Shown here in pieces: positions 31,857 through 40,569 of a DNA stretch of 64,000 bases. This DNA is from Myxococcus sp. RHSTA-1-4 (GTDB lineage: Bacteria > Myxococcota > Myxococcia > Myxococcales > Myxococcaceae). How positions within the stretch are numbered: the first letter of the stretch is position 1; each line of letters begins with the position of its first letter. Under the pieces are notes generated by a model. That model made no database searches. It was not told where the DNA came from and was given only the letters and a program-made list of their open reading frames with translations. The DNA is taken from NCBI RefSeq assembly GCF_020037125.1, contig NZ_JAIQDG010000005.1:248001-312000 (forward strand), read 5' to 3'. The position numbers were made by a program, and so were the translations under genes.

Positions 31857-33455
31857 CTACTCGTTGGCGGTACGCCGGTGGGTGAAGTAGGGCGAGCGCA
31901 CGAGACTCACGAGCGCGTCACCCAGTTGGAGCCGCGGGTTGGCCTTGAACGCGGCGCGCATGTCGGCGAGGAGCTGCTCGTCGACCGGAGTCTCTTCACG
32001 GCCCATGGCGTAGCGGAAGATCTGGAGGGGAACGCAGTTGGCCACGTCCTCGCTGTTGGCGAGCCAGCGGGCCAGCTCGCCGCCCCCGGTGAAGGTGAAG
32101 GTGCCGGCGGAGTAGTCCACCGAGCCGCTGGCATCCACGGTGAGGCCGTTCTCCTGCGTGCGGTGCTTGCCCAGGCCGTCGAAGTTCTCGAAGCCGAAGC
32201 CCACCGGGTCCAGCCGCCTGTGGCAGCCCTGGCAGGAGGGGCTGCTGCTGTGGGCGGCGAAGCGCGCGCGGGTGGTGGTGTCGTCCGCGACGGCGGGGGG
32301 GATGATGACGATGCTCGGCGGAGGCGGCGGGATGTCCTGGCACAGCAGGCGGGTGAGGACGAACTTGCCGCGGCGGATGGGCGAGCTGGAGTCGAACAGC
32401 GAATACGTCGCCAGCACGCTGGCATGGGTGAGGATGCCCGCGCGCTCGGGCGGCAGCGGCACGCGGCCCGTCGTGCCGTTGGGCGTGCTCGTCGTGCCGT
32501 AGAACGCCGACATGCGGCCGTCCGCGAAGGTGTAGTTCGCGCTCAGCAGCTCCTTCACGGAGCCGCCCTCGTTGGCCAGCACGTGGTCGATGAAGGTGCG
32601 CGTCTCGGCGCGGCTGGAGTCCTTGAACGCCGCGCTGAAGAAGGGGAAGACCTGGTTGTTCTTGTTGATGTTGGCCAGGCCGGTGATGCCCAGCCACTCG
32701 GTGATGAAGTGGTGGAGGCGCTTCTGCGCCGCCGGGGTGGCCAGCAGCCGGCGCGCCTGCGCCTCACGCTGCTCCGCCGTCTGGAGCTCCCCGGCCTCCG
32801 CCGCGGCACGCAGCGCCTCGTCGGGAGGGGCGGCGGTGAGGGCGTAGGACAGCGCCGAGGCCACCTCGTGCTGGGTCAGCCGCACGACCTTGCCGGCGCC
32901 CTGGCCGGGCTCGCCCAGCTCCGTGCGGTAGAGGAAGGAGGCCGAGGAGAAGAGGCCCTGGAGGAAGAGCTGGTGGGCGGTCTGCGGGGCCGCGACCTTT
33001 CGGAGCTCCCGCCAGAAGTTGAGCAGCTCCGCCCGGTCCTCATCGGTGAGGGGCCGGCGGAAGGTGCGGCTGGCCACGTCGTAGAGGATGGCCATCGTGC
33101 ACGCCTCATCGTCCGTGGGGCACTGCACGTGGATGTTCAGGGAGCGGAAGGCATACACCGACGCGTTGATCGCGGCATTGTCCATCTGGTCCGCGAGCAG
33201 CGACGTCACCTGGAGCCGGTCGTGCGTGCTGAAACCGAGGATGGTGTCCTCGGGCGCGAAGGTGGCGCTCAGCGGCGGCATCCCCGGGACGACCGAGGCA
33301 AGGCTGTTGTCGTACTCAACCCGGGTCAGCCGGCGCACTCGCACCGGGGAGGCTTCGGAGACCTCGGGCGGTGGGCCTTGCGGCTCTGGCTTGTCGGAGC
33401 AGGATGCGGCCGCTAGCAGCAGCGCCGCGGGGAGACTGAATCGGAGAATTCGCAT
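31857..33455 (-). CDS. DUF1592/DUF1588-family lipoprotein with CxxCH motif
   Basis: 532 residues from ATG 33455. Lipoprotein signal LLLAAASCSD. The order of conserved blocks is that of DUF1587/1595/1592/1588/1585 proteins: RRLTRVEYDNSLASVVPGMP, SRTFRRPLTDEDRAELLNFW, ITEWLGITGL, RRGKFVLTRLLCQDIPPPPP, and PSCQGCHRRLDPVGFGFENF, which contains a CxxCH haem-c attachment site. A periplasmic cytochrome-like role is suggested, partnered by DUF1552. No independent promoter is apparent between the two genes. Confidence 0.92.
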   Translation of the reverse strand: MRILRFSLPAALLLAAASCSDKPEPQGPPPEVSEASPVRVRRLTRVEYDNSLASVVPGMPPLSATFAPEDTILGFSTHDRLQVTSLLADQMDNAAINASVYAFRSLNIHVQCPTDDEACTMAILYDVASRTFRRPLTDEDRAELLNFWRELRKVAAPQTAHQLFLQGLFSSASFLYRTELGEPGQGAGKVVRLTQHEVASALSYALTAAPPDEALRAAAEAGELQTAEQREAQARRLLATPAAQKRLHHFITEWLGITGLANINKNNQVFPFFSAAFKDSSRAETRTFIDHVLANEGGSVKELLSANYTFADGRMSAFYGTTSTPNGTTGRVPLPPERAGILTHASVLATYSLFDSSSPIRRGKFVLTRLLCQDIPPPPPSIVIIPPAVADDTTTRARFAAHSSSPSCQGCHRRLDPVGFGFENFDGLGKHRTQENGLTVDASGSVDYSAGTFTFTGGGELARWLANSEDVANCVPLQIFRYAMGREETPVDEQLLADMRAAFKANPRLQLGDALVSLVRSPYFTHRRTANE

Positions 33456-33804
33456 ACGAGAGACACCCTCTGGCCTGCGACTCCCAGAAAACCCCCTCCG
33501 GAGTGCAGGCACGATGACAACTGTAACTGGTCCCCCCGTCGCGACCGGTGATGATTTCATGACCGCGAGCGGAAGGCTTCACCCTTTCAGCAGCACTGCT
33601 GCATTTCGCCCTCGCTACCGGAGACACGCCAACCATCTTCTAGGAGTCCAGGAAATGCGGAGCTGCTGCGCCGTACAGGCACCCACGTACCGGCACCCGC
33701 TTCCACGGCGTGGCAGAGGGTACGCGCGGCCCCGGAGCGCGCGCGAAGCCTGCTCGCGGAGCAGGAAGGCGAGCACGGGCGTGAGCGGGGCGGCCTCGCG
33801 CGCG
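33456..33804. other. Intergenic region upstream of the DUF1592 gene
   Basis: About 350 bases without a gene that I can support. It must hold the promoter of the DUF1592/DUF1552 operon. A small AGCAGCACTGCTGC palindrome lies at about 33588-33602. The part next to rpiA is GC-rich and featureless. Confidence 0.5.
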
Positions 33805-34518
33805 TCAGCCCGAGCGGGCGCGGTGCTCCACGCCCCCGGGGCCGGCCACCACGAGGTCCGTCGTCAGCGACAGGAACAGGCCATGCCCCACCACGCCCGC
33901 GCGCGCGTCCAGGCGCGAGGCCAGCTCCTCCGGGCGGTGGAGGGGGCCGAAGCCACAGTCGAGCACGAGGTTGCCCTGGTCCGTGTGGAAGGGCGCGCCG
34001 TCCGCGCCCCGCCGCGGGGTGACGCGCGCGCCGAGCGACTCCAGGAACAGCGCCTGCGAGCGCCAGCCGAAGGGAAGCACCTCCACCGGCAGCGGCCAGC
34101 GCGTGCCGAGCCGCGGTGACAGCTTGCCCGCGTCCACCACGATGACGACCCGCCGGCTGGCCTGCGCGACAATCTTCTCCCGCAGCAACGCCCCTCCCCC
34201 ACCCTTGATGAGCGAGAGGTCCGGGGCCACTTCATCCGCCCCGTCCACGGTGACGTCCAGCACGGGGTGCTCCTCCAGCGTGGTGAGGGGCACGCCCAGC
34301 CCGCGCGCCAGCGCCTCCGTCCCGCGCGAGGTGGGGACACCCAGCACGTCCGTGAGCCGCCCCTCCGCGCGCGCTTCCGCCAGCCGCTGCACCGCGAAGG
34401 CGGCGGTGCTCCCCGTGCCCAGGCCCACCACCATGCCCGGACGGAAGAACGCGTCCACCGCCCAGGCGGCGGCCTCTCGCTTGTAACGGATGGTGTCGCC
34501 GCCGGATTCGTGGCTCAT
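33805..34518 (-). CDS. rpiA: Ribose-5-phosphate isomerase A
   Basis: 237 residues from ATG 34518 with GAGAGG upstream. It interconverts ribose 5-phosphate and ribulose 5-phosphate in the pentose phosphate pathway. Hallmarks are [19 protein letters not shown], the catalytic DGADEV loop, [11 protein letters not shown] and VVDAGKLS. Length fits the family (about 220-235). It appears to be a single-gene unit with hairpin-containing flanks. Confidence 0.95.
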   Translation of the reverse strand: MSHESGGDTIRYKREAAAWAVDAFFRPGMVVGLGTGSTAAFAVQRLAEARAEGRLTDVLGVPTSRGTEALARGLGVPLTTLEEHPVLDVTVDGADEVAPDLSLIKGGGGALLREKIVAQASRRVVIVVDAGKLSPRLGTRWPLPVEVLPFGWRSQALFLESLGARVTPRRGADGAPFHTDQGNLVLDCGFGPLHRPEELASRLDARAGVVGHGLFLSLTTDLVVAGPGGVEHRARSG

Positions 34519-34693
34519 GCCTCTCGAAGGTACACCCCGCCGCCGCGTGTCCACGGAGAGGCCTGGCAAGCGATTGGAATCACCCCTGGCGTGTGAGGCT
34601 TCACATCCCGTCCCTGACGCACCAGGCCGTAAGCCGGTGAAGGGAGGGCCGCCCCCGCTTCCGGGCCATGGAAGGAAGCGCCAGAAACAGGAA

Positions 34694-34725
34694 GAGCCCG
34701 GCGCGTGTCACCGCGGCCCGGGCTC
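34694..34725 (-). terminator. Terminator of the beta-barrel protein gene
   Basis: GAGCCCGG (34694-34701) and CCGGGCTC (34718-34725) form an 8-bp stem. On the minus strand it is followed by TTCCTGTTTCTGG, downstream of the gene ending at 34782. Confidence 0.6.
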
Positions 34726-34781
34726 CTCCCAGCCAGTGAAGTCACCGGGGCCACGCGGCGCGGCGCGGCCCCGAGGACGAA

Positions 34782-35537
34782 CTACATGTTGTAGGTGCCG
34801 CGGACGCCGAGGATGAGCAGGCCGTACGGGCCGTCATCCACCGGGCTCAGGGGGCCCTCGACGGTGATGCCGCCGGCCGCCGGGGGCAGGGTCACCGCCT
34901 GGGTGCCCGCGCGCACGGTGTACCGGGCATAGGTGGCGTTGAGGTAGGGCCCGAAGGAGAGGGACTCCCCGGCCTTCCACTTACCGCCCACGGTGAAGTT
35001 GATGTACTCCGGGCCGCGCGTCTTGCTGTCGATGTCCAGGCCCACGCCGGTCGGCTGGGTGCCCTCGATGGTGGTGTTCAGCAGGACGATGCCGAAGCCG
35101 AGCCCCACGAAGGGGTCGAACGTGGCGTCGGGCGAGAAGTGGTACTGCACCTGGGGCCCGAGGCGAAGCTGGTTCGTGGAACAGTCGAAGCCCTCCGGGC
35201 AGGAGTACGGGTTGGTCTTGGTCAGAATGTGCGCGTACTGGCCGAACGCACCGATGAACCACCGGGAATTGATGCGGTAGCCCAGGTCCAGCACGAAGGC
35301 GATACCACCGTTGGCCGCGTCGCTGAGCTTCACGTCACCCACCGTGCCGTCGAGCCGCAGGCCGTTCTTGTAGACGTAGCCCGCGCCCACCTGGAAGCCG
35401 AGCCCCACGCCGACCTCCAGCCCACTGATTTCGCTGGACGTTGTCGTCGCCGCCGTCGCCTCGGTGTCCTGAGCGCTCGCCGCCGAGGACGCCAGCGCGG
35501 CCGTGACTGCCAGGGCCCTAAACAGCCTTCCCGTCAT
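34782..35537 (-). CDS. Outer-membrane beta-barrel protein
   Basis: 251 residues from ATG 35537 with AGGGAGGGG upstream. Signal peptide (LAVTAALASSAASA), then alternating amphipathic strands (EVGVGLGFQVGAGYVYKNGL, FVGLGFGIVLLNTT, FGPYLNATYARYTVRAG) typical of OmpA/OmpW-like barrels, with two cysteines in one loop (SCPEGFDCS). No named family is certain. It is transcribed divergently from a LysR regulator with a palindrome between, so that regulator may control it. Confidence 0.78.
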   Translation of the reverse strand: MTGRLFRALAVTAALASSAASAQDTEATAATTTSSEISGLEVGVGLGFQVGAGYVYKNGLRLDGTVGDVKLSDAANGGIAFVLDLGYRINSRWFIGAFGQYAHILTKTNPYSCPEGFDCSTNQLRLGPQVQYHFSPDATFDPFVGLGFGIVLLNTTIEGTQPTGVGLDIDSKTRGPEYINFTVGGKWKAGESLSFGPYLNATYARYTVRAGTQAVTLPPAAGGITVEGPLSPVDDGPYGLLILGVRGTYNM

Positions 35538-35568
35538 ATACCCCTCCCTACAGGTGAAGCTTTGACTC

Positions 35569-35581
35569 TAGGACAGTCCTA
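35569..35581. promoter_or_regulatory. T-N11-A palindrome in the barrel/LysR intergenic region
   Basis: TAGGACAGTCCTA is a perfect 13-bp palindrome that also fits the T-N11-A consensus of LysR operators. It lies 32 bases upstream of the barrel gene start and 114 bases upstream of the LysR start. Confidence 0.55.
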
Positions 35582-35694
35582 ATGACGCAAGTAAGGCGCA
35601 CTGCGTCGAAGCCATGCAGTCAGTCTGGACCTGGGGAAACCCCGTAGAGAACAAAGCGCTGCCCACGACTGTGCGGGAATCAGACAATGTCCCC

Positions 35695-36576
35695 ATGAAC
35701 GTCACCCTGGAGCAGGCCCGCGCCCTGGATGCCCTCGCGCGCCATGGCACCTTCGCCGCGGCGGCCGGTGCGCTGCGCAAGGGGCACACCGCGGTGCTGT
35801 ACGCGCTGCGCACGCTGGAGGAGCAGACGGAGCTGACGCTGCTGGACCGGCGCGGCTACCGCACCCGGCTGACGCCCGCGGGTGAGCGGGTGCTGGAGCA
35901 CTGCCGGAAGCTGCTGGCGGCGGAGCGGGAGCTGGAGGCCGCGTGCGCGGAGATCCGCTCCGGCTGGGAGCCCACGCTGCGCATCGTCTTCGACGGTGTC
36001 TTCCCCGCGGAGCCGCTGCTGCGAATCGTGAAGGAGCTGCGCGCGGAAGGAGCGGGCACGCGCTTCCACGTGTCCGCGGAGTTCCTCGCCGGCGTGGAGG
36101 CGGCCTTCGCGCGGGAGGAGGCGGACCTGATGGTGTCCGTGATTCCGCCCACGCTGCCGGGGCTGCGCACCTACCGGCTGCCGGAGCTGAAGGCGGTGCT
36201 GGTGGCCCACCGCTCGCACCCGCTGGCGAAGAGGCGCGGGGTGCTGAAGGACGAGGAGCTGGCGGAGCACCTGCTCCTCACCGTGCACGGCTCGGACCCG
36301 CGGCTGCAGCTCAGCACCGCTTCCCTGGAGACGCGCTCCACGGTGCACCTCAACGACTTCGCGGCGAAGAAGGTCGCCATCATGGAGGGGCTGGGCTACG
36401 GGTGGCTGCCGGAGCACCTGGTGACACGCGAGCTGCGCCGGGGCGAGCTGAAGGCGCTGAAGCTGGCCCGCGGTTCCACGCATGCGTTCCAGCCGCAGCT
36501 CCACCACCGCACCGGCGTGAAGCCGGGCCGCGCCGCGCGCCGCGTGGTCCAGGTCCTCACCGGGGTGGAGCCGTGA
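35695..36576 (+). CDS. LysR-family transcriptional regulator
   Basis: 293 residues. The N-terminal winged HTH (LEQARALDALARHGTFAAAA, HTAVLYALRTLEEQ, LLDRRGYRTRLTPAGERVL) and a periplasmic-binding-like effector domain (LRIVFDGVFPAEPLLRIVKE, LPELKAVLVAHRSHPLAKR) are clear. The ATG start 35695 matches family alignment. It is 14 bases upstream of an ArsC-like gene, likely one operon. It probably recognises the palindrome at 35569-35581 and controls the divergent barrel gene and itself. Confidence 0.92.
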   Translation: MNVTLEQARALDALARHGTFAAAAGALRKGHTAVLYALRTLEEQTELTLLDRRGYRTRLTPAGERVLEHCRKLLAAERELEAACAEIRSGWEPTLRIVFDGVFPAEPLLRIVKELRAEGAGTRFHVSAEFLAGVEAAFAREEADLMVSVIPPTLPGLRTYRLPELKAVLVAHRSHPLAKRRGVLKDEELAEHLLLTVHGSDPRLQLSTASLETRSTVHLNDFAAKKVAIMEGLGYGWLPEHLVTRELRRGELKALKLARGSTHAFQPQLHHRTGVKPGRAARRVVQVLTGVEP

Positions 36577-36590
36577 TAGGAGCCGCGCCC

Positions 36591-36959
36591 ATGCCGAACG
36601 AAGTCCTGGTACTCGCCTACTCCGGCTGTGACACCTGCCGGAAGGCGCTGAAGTGGTTGAAGGAGCAGGGCGTGGCCCACCAGGTCCGCCCCATCGTCGA
36701 CATGCCGCCCACCGTGGCCGAGCTGGAGCAGTGGATTCCCCGCAGCGGGGTGTCCGTGCGCAAGTGGCTCAACACCAGCGGCCAGAGCTACCGCGCGCTG
36801 GGCAAGGCGAAGGTCGACGCGGCTTCGGACGCGGAGCTCGTCTCCTGGCTGGCCGCCGACGGGAAGCTCGTCAAGCGCCCCGTGGCCGTCACCGGCGGTG
36901 CCGTCCTCGTCGGCTTCCAGCCGGAGGCCTGGGCGCGCGTGCTCACCGCCGCCCGCTGA
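36591..36959 (+). CDS. ArsC/YffB-family thioredoxin-fold protein
   Basis: 122 residues from ATG 36591 with AGGAG upstream. The N-terminal CDTCRKAL is the CxxC active site of the ArsC/Spx/YffB thioredoxin-fold family, and IPRSGVSVRKWLNTSGQSYR matches the family core. It may be a glutathione-dependent or thiol reductase rather than a true arsenate reductase: no arsenic genes are nearby. Co-transcribed with the LysR gene. Confidence 0.88.
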   Translation: MPNEVLVLAYSGCDTCRKALKWLKEQGVAHQVRPIVDMPPTVAELEQWIPRSGVSVRKWLNTSGQSYRALGKAKVDAASDAELVSWLAADGKLVKRPVAVTGGAVLVGFQPEAWARVLTAAR

Positions 36960-37048
36960 GCACATGCCTTGAGGACGGGCGGGGGAGCGAGCCCCCGGCG
37001 TGCCGTCGCTCGCGGGAAGGGGGCTGGAGTGAAGACTCCTTTCCTACC

Positions 37049-37930
37049 ATGGAGACCGGTGCGAGACGTCCGCTCGGAGAAATCCTCCTGGAATTGGGAG
37101 TGCTCAACCGCGCCCAGCTCCGTGTGGGACTGGTGCATCATCACGAGACGCACGTCCCGCTCGGGCGGGCGCTGGTGCGCGAGGGGCTCTGCTCGGAGGC
37201 CGACGTCCTCCGGGGACTCGCCGCGCAGCTCGGCGTGGAGGCCGTGGACCTGGAGCGCGCGCTGCCCTCCCCCACCGTGGCCGCGCTCATCCCCACGCGC
37301 ATCGCGCGGCAGTACCGGGCCGTCCCCCTGCGGGTGGAGCGCGTCCAGCTCGAGCAGGGGGAGCGCGAGGTCCTCCACATCGCCCTGCCCGCGCCCGTGT
37401 CGCTGGAGGCCGTGGACGCCGTGCGCGCCGTGTCCGGCATGCCCCGCGTCGAGGCGCACGTCGCCTCGGACACCGCGCTGACCCGCGCGCTCGCCAGGGT
37501 GTACGGCATCGAGGAGCCGCCCGAGCCACCCGCCGTCCCCACCCCGTCTCCCGGCGGGCCCCTGCTACTCTACGGCTGGCCTCCCGTCACCGCAGTCCTC
37601 ATCTCCCGGCAGCTCGCGAGGCACGGCATCACCGCCAAGGTGGCCAGCCCGCTGGAGGTGCTGCACACCGGGCCCGACGACATCGTGCTCGCGCCCATCC
37701 AGGCCATGGAGGGACTGCTGGCCGGAGAGGTCCACATCTCCGGCTCGCTCATCGTCCACGGCACGTCGGACGACGAGGGCTTCGAGCGGGCGCGCAAGCT
37801 CGGAGCGCGCGGCTACCTCGCCAATCCTCGCGACGAGCAGCTCCTGCTGCGTGCCATCCGCAGGCTCCGCTCCGAGGGCGCCCCGGGCCCCCTTGCCGGA
37901 GGCCCGGACTCCGCGCCGCCGTCGCACTGA
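37049..37930 (+). CDS. GspE/MshE N-terminal-domain protein with receiver-like tail
   Basis: 293 residues from ATG 37049; no clear ribosome-binding site. Residues about 7-150 form a GspE/PilB N-terminal (MshEN) domain with its two repeats: RPLGEILLELGVLNRAQLRV and VPLGRALVREGLCSEADVLR. The pattern RxLGxxLxxxG is that of c-di-GMP-binding MshEN domains. There is no ATPase domain; instead a flexible proline-rich linker leads to a degenerate receiver-like fold (LLYGWPPVTAVLISRQLARH). It may be a c-di-GMP-responsive adaptor for motility or secretion. Confidence 0.75.
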   Translation: METGARRPLGEILLELGVLNRAQLRVGLVHHHETHVPLGRALVREGLCSEADVLRGLAAQLGVEAVDLERALPSPTVAALIPTRIARQYRAVPLRVERVQLEQGEREVLHIALPAPVSLEAVDAVRAVSGMPRVEAHVASDTALTRALARVYGIEEPPEPPAVPTPSPGGPLLLYGWPPVTAVLISRQLARHGITAKVASPLEVLHTGPDDIVLAPIQAMEGLLAGEVHISGSLIVHGTSDDEGFERARKLGARGYLANPRDEQLLLRAIRRLRSEGAPGPLAGGPDSAPPSH

Positions 37931-37951
37931 CGCGCCCGCCGGCTTCCGCCG

Positions 37952-38770
37952 CTACCCCTGCCGCACCAGCCCCAGCACGCCCAGCACCTCCGGGTACACC
38001 TTGCTGGCGAAGTAGCGCCCGCCGGCGACGGTGAAGTGGACGCCATCCTCCATGCGCAGCCGCATCGGCTTGCGGTAGCCGTCGACGCGGGCGTGGACGA
38101 GCGCACGTCCCCTGGCGTCCGTGAAGAACGGGCGCGTGTCCAGGTGCAGGGTGTCCTGATGGGCGGAGACGACCTCGCGCTGGAGGCCGCGGATGAGCCC
38201 CAGCTTCCGCTCGAAGCGCTTCAGGCCGGTGGCCGGCAGCTCCAGCCAGACAATCTTCCGGCCCGGCGCCGAGAGGACCTTCACGAACGCCTCCAGCCGC
38301 TCGCGGTAGGCCTGCTCCCACTCGGGCCGGCCCCACTGGATGGGCTTGCCGCCCTTCCCGTCCTGCAGCGACTGCCCGTCATTGCCTCCGAGGATGACCA
38401 CCACGACATCCGGCTTGTGGCGCTCCACCTCCTGCTGGCCCACCGTCATCCAGTCGAAGAAGTCGGGGCGGGCCAGCCCCGTGGAGGACTTCGCGCGCCG
38501 GGCCGCGCGGATGCGCGGGTGCGCTTCCAGCTGGGCCTGCAGGTACTCGCCAAAGCCGGTGGCGATGAGGCTGTCTCCCAGCAGCAGCACGGTGTGCGTG
38601 CGCTCCGCGGCGGGCGGGGACGGGCTGGCCGCCGCCGGAGCGGCCGGCAACACGGGGGCGGCGCGGACGGTGTCGGGTGGGGAGCCGCCGTCCACTCCGG
38701 ACGAGGCCAGCACGGGGGCGGAGGTGAGCAGGGAGACGAGGATGAGCGCGCGAGCGAGACGGTTCCGCAT
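37952..38770 (-). CDS. Secreted SGNH/GDSL hydrolase (DUF459-like)
   Basis: 272 residues. Signal peptide (ALILVSLLTSAPVLASS), then an Ala/Pro-rich spacer. SGNH blocks: LLLGDSLIATGFG (nucleophile Ser in GDSL), VVVVILGGNDGQSL (GxND), and DGVHFTVAGGRYFA (DxxH). Such enzymes hydrolyse acyl esters; DUF459 proteins act on cell-envelope polysaccharides. It is convergent with the MshEN-domain gene (21-base gap). Confidence 0.88.
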   Translation of the reverse strand: MRNRLARALILVSLLTSAPVLASSGVDGGSPPDTVRAAPVLPAAPAAASPSPPAAERTHTVLLLGDSLIATGFGEYLQAQLEAHPRIRAARRAKSSTGLARPDFFDWMTVGQQEVERHKPDVVVVILGGNDGQSLQDGKGGKPIQWGRPEWEQAYRERLEAFVKVLSAPGRKIVWLELPATGLKRFERKLGLIRGLQREVVSAHQDTLHLDTRPFFTDARGRALVHARVDGYRKPMRLRMEDGVHFTVAGGRYFASKVYPEVLGVLGLVRQG

Positions 38771-38901
38771 GAGCGGCCGAACGCTAGCGGCCGGACGCGG
38801 TCAGGTACATCCCCCTCGCGTCTCACCTGCCCACCGCGGCGGGAGGCACACACGGTGGGTGGCAGGGGGCCTTCACGGCATGGAGGGCCGGACGCCCCTG
38901 C

Positions 38902-39696
38902 TCAGGCGGCGCTGCCCGACACCACGGAGCGGGGGAGGCGCGTGGGCTCGGTGTGGGACTCCCTGGGCGCCAGGGCCTCCAGCCAGGGCCTCAGCAGCCG
39001 GGCACACTCGTCGGGGTGGGTGAAGTAGGGCACGTGGCCCGCGCCGCGCAGCAGGTGCCGGGGTGTGCCCACCGGGAGCGACGCACACAACCGCTCCAGC
39101 GTGGACGGAGGCACCAGCACGTCGCGGTCCCCCTGGATGCACACGCAGGAGACGGAAAGCCTTCGCAGCTCCGGAGGGGGCGGCTCACCGCCGATGGCCA
39201 GGGCGCGGTGCCAGGTCGTGCTCCGCTCCAGCTTCGTGGTGGGCACCACCTCGGAGACCTGGTCGAGAGGCACCGGCCTCCACGCGGCGAGCCCCGCCGC
39301 GACGATTCCGGGCCTGCCCCATACGGCGATGGGGCCCATCATCCCGATGACGCGCCCGCGCACGCCCAACTGCGAGGGGCGGATGAAGGACCCCAGGAAG
39401 GCCACGCCCCGCGCCGCGCCGGCCGCCGCCAGGTGCGCCGCCACCATGCCACCAAAGGAGCTGGCCACCACCGCGTCCATGCCCCCGGCGGCCCGCAGCA
39501 CCTGCCGCGCCAGCTCACCCGCGCCGCACGCCGCGTGCTCCCCTTCCGGGTACTCCACCAGGACGGGCCGGGCCAGGGAGGCGAGCTGCCCGGCGAGCGC
39601 CCGGAAGCCGGAGCCCCTGGCGCCCAGACCTGGAAGCAGGAGCACCCTCGGGCCCCTGCCCCGTCCCAACTCCGTGAGCTGCACTTCTCGACGCAT
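38902..39696 (-). CDS. Alpha/beta hydrolase
   Basis: 264 residues. The catalytic triad is readable: ASSFGG (nucleophile Ser), GDRDVLVPPSTL (Asp) and GAGHVPYFTHP (His); the oxyanion region is LLLPGLGARGSGF. Substrate unknown. No signal peptide is seen, so it is probably cytoplasmic. It lies downstream (about 130 bases from the SGNH start) on the same strand, without obvious coupling. Confidence 0.88.
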   Translation of the reverse strand: MRREVQLTELGRGRGPRVLLLPGLGARGSGFRALAGQLASLARPVLVEYPEGEHAACGAGELARQVLRAAGGMDAVVASSFGGMVAAHLAAAGAARGVAFLGSFIRPSQLGVRGRVIGMMGPIAVWGRPGIVAAGLAAWRPVPLDQVSEVVPTTKLERSTTWHRALAIGGEPPPPELRRLSVSCVCIQGDRDVLVPPSTLERLCASLPVGTPRHLLRGAGHVPYFTHPDECARLLRPWLEALAPRESHTEPTRLPRSVVSGSAA

Positions 39697-39804
39697 GTCA
39701 TTCCCTCGCGAACGCGGCGGGGAACACCGCGAGCGCGCCGTTTTCTGCCCGGCCCACCCTCCAGCATGCTCCTCCGGCGGGCGGGCGCAACCCTCCCTCC
39801 CGCC

Positions 39805-40569
39805 TCATGAGCGGGAGGGAGAGAGGCCGGCCGCGCGGTCCAGGCCGAGGAAGGCCCGGGTGCGCTCGTGCCGTGGGCTGTCGAGCACCCGGGCCGGGGG
39901 GCCCTCCTCGATGATGCGTCCGCCATGCAACACCAGCATCCGCGAGGCCAGCTCGCGCGCGAAGCGCATCTCGTGCGTCACCACCACCAGGGTGAGCCCG
40001 TCCGCGCGCAGCCGGGCCAGCAGGTCCACCAGCTCGCCCACGCGCTCCGGGTCCAGCGCGCTGGTGGGCTCGTCCAGCAGCAGCGCCTCCGGCTCCATCG
40101 CCAGCGCGCGGGCGATGGCCACCCGCTGCTGCTCACCGCCGGACAGCTCGGAGGGGTACGCGTCCTCGCGGTGGGACAGCCCCACCTTCGCCAGCAGCGC
40201 CCGGCCCTGCTCGCGGGCCTCCCTCCGGCCCAGGCCCTTCACGTACACCGGCGCCTCCATCACGTTGCCCAGCGCCGTGCGGTGCGCGAACAGGTGCCAC
40301 TGCTGGAAGACGAAGCCCACCCGTCGGCGGATGTTCCACACCTGCTCGCCGCGCGCGCGCGCCGCGCCCGGGCCCAGCACGTCTCCGCCCACCCGCACGG
40401 AGCCCTCGTCGAAGGGCTCCAGCCCGTTGAGGCACCGCAGCAGCGTGCTCTTGCCGCCGCCGGAGGGGCCCACCAGCGCCACCACCTCGCCCGGGCCAAA
40501 GGCCGCGCTGATGCCGTCCAGCACCGTGCGGCCCTCATAGCGCTTGCTCAGGTCCTTCACTTCAATCAT
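39805..40569 (-). CDS. Polar amino acid ABC transporter, ATP-binding protein
   Basis: 254 residues. Walker A GPSGGGKST, Q-loop VFQQWHLFAHRTALGNVMEA, signature LSGGEQQRVAIARALA, Walker B LLLDEPTSALDPE, switch HEMRFARE. The GlnQ/HisP subtype imports polar amino acids. The ATG overlaps the stop of the fused binding-protein/permease gene (ATGA), so the two proteins are made together and form the transporter. Confidence 0.95.
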   Translation of the reverse strand: MIEVKDLSKRYEGRTVLDGISAAFGPGEVVALVGPSGGGKSTLLRCLNGLEPFDEGSVRVGGDVLGPGAARARGEQVWNIRRRVGFVFQQWHLFAHRTALGNVMEAPVYVKGLGRREAREQGRALLAKVGLSHREDAYPSELSGGEQQRVAIARALAMEPEALLLDEPTSALDPERVGELVDLLARLRADGLTLVVVTHEMRFARELASRMLVLHGGRIIEEGPPARVLDSPRHERTRAFLGLDRAAGLSPSRS

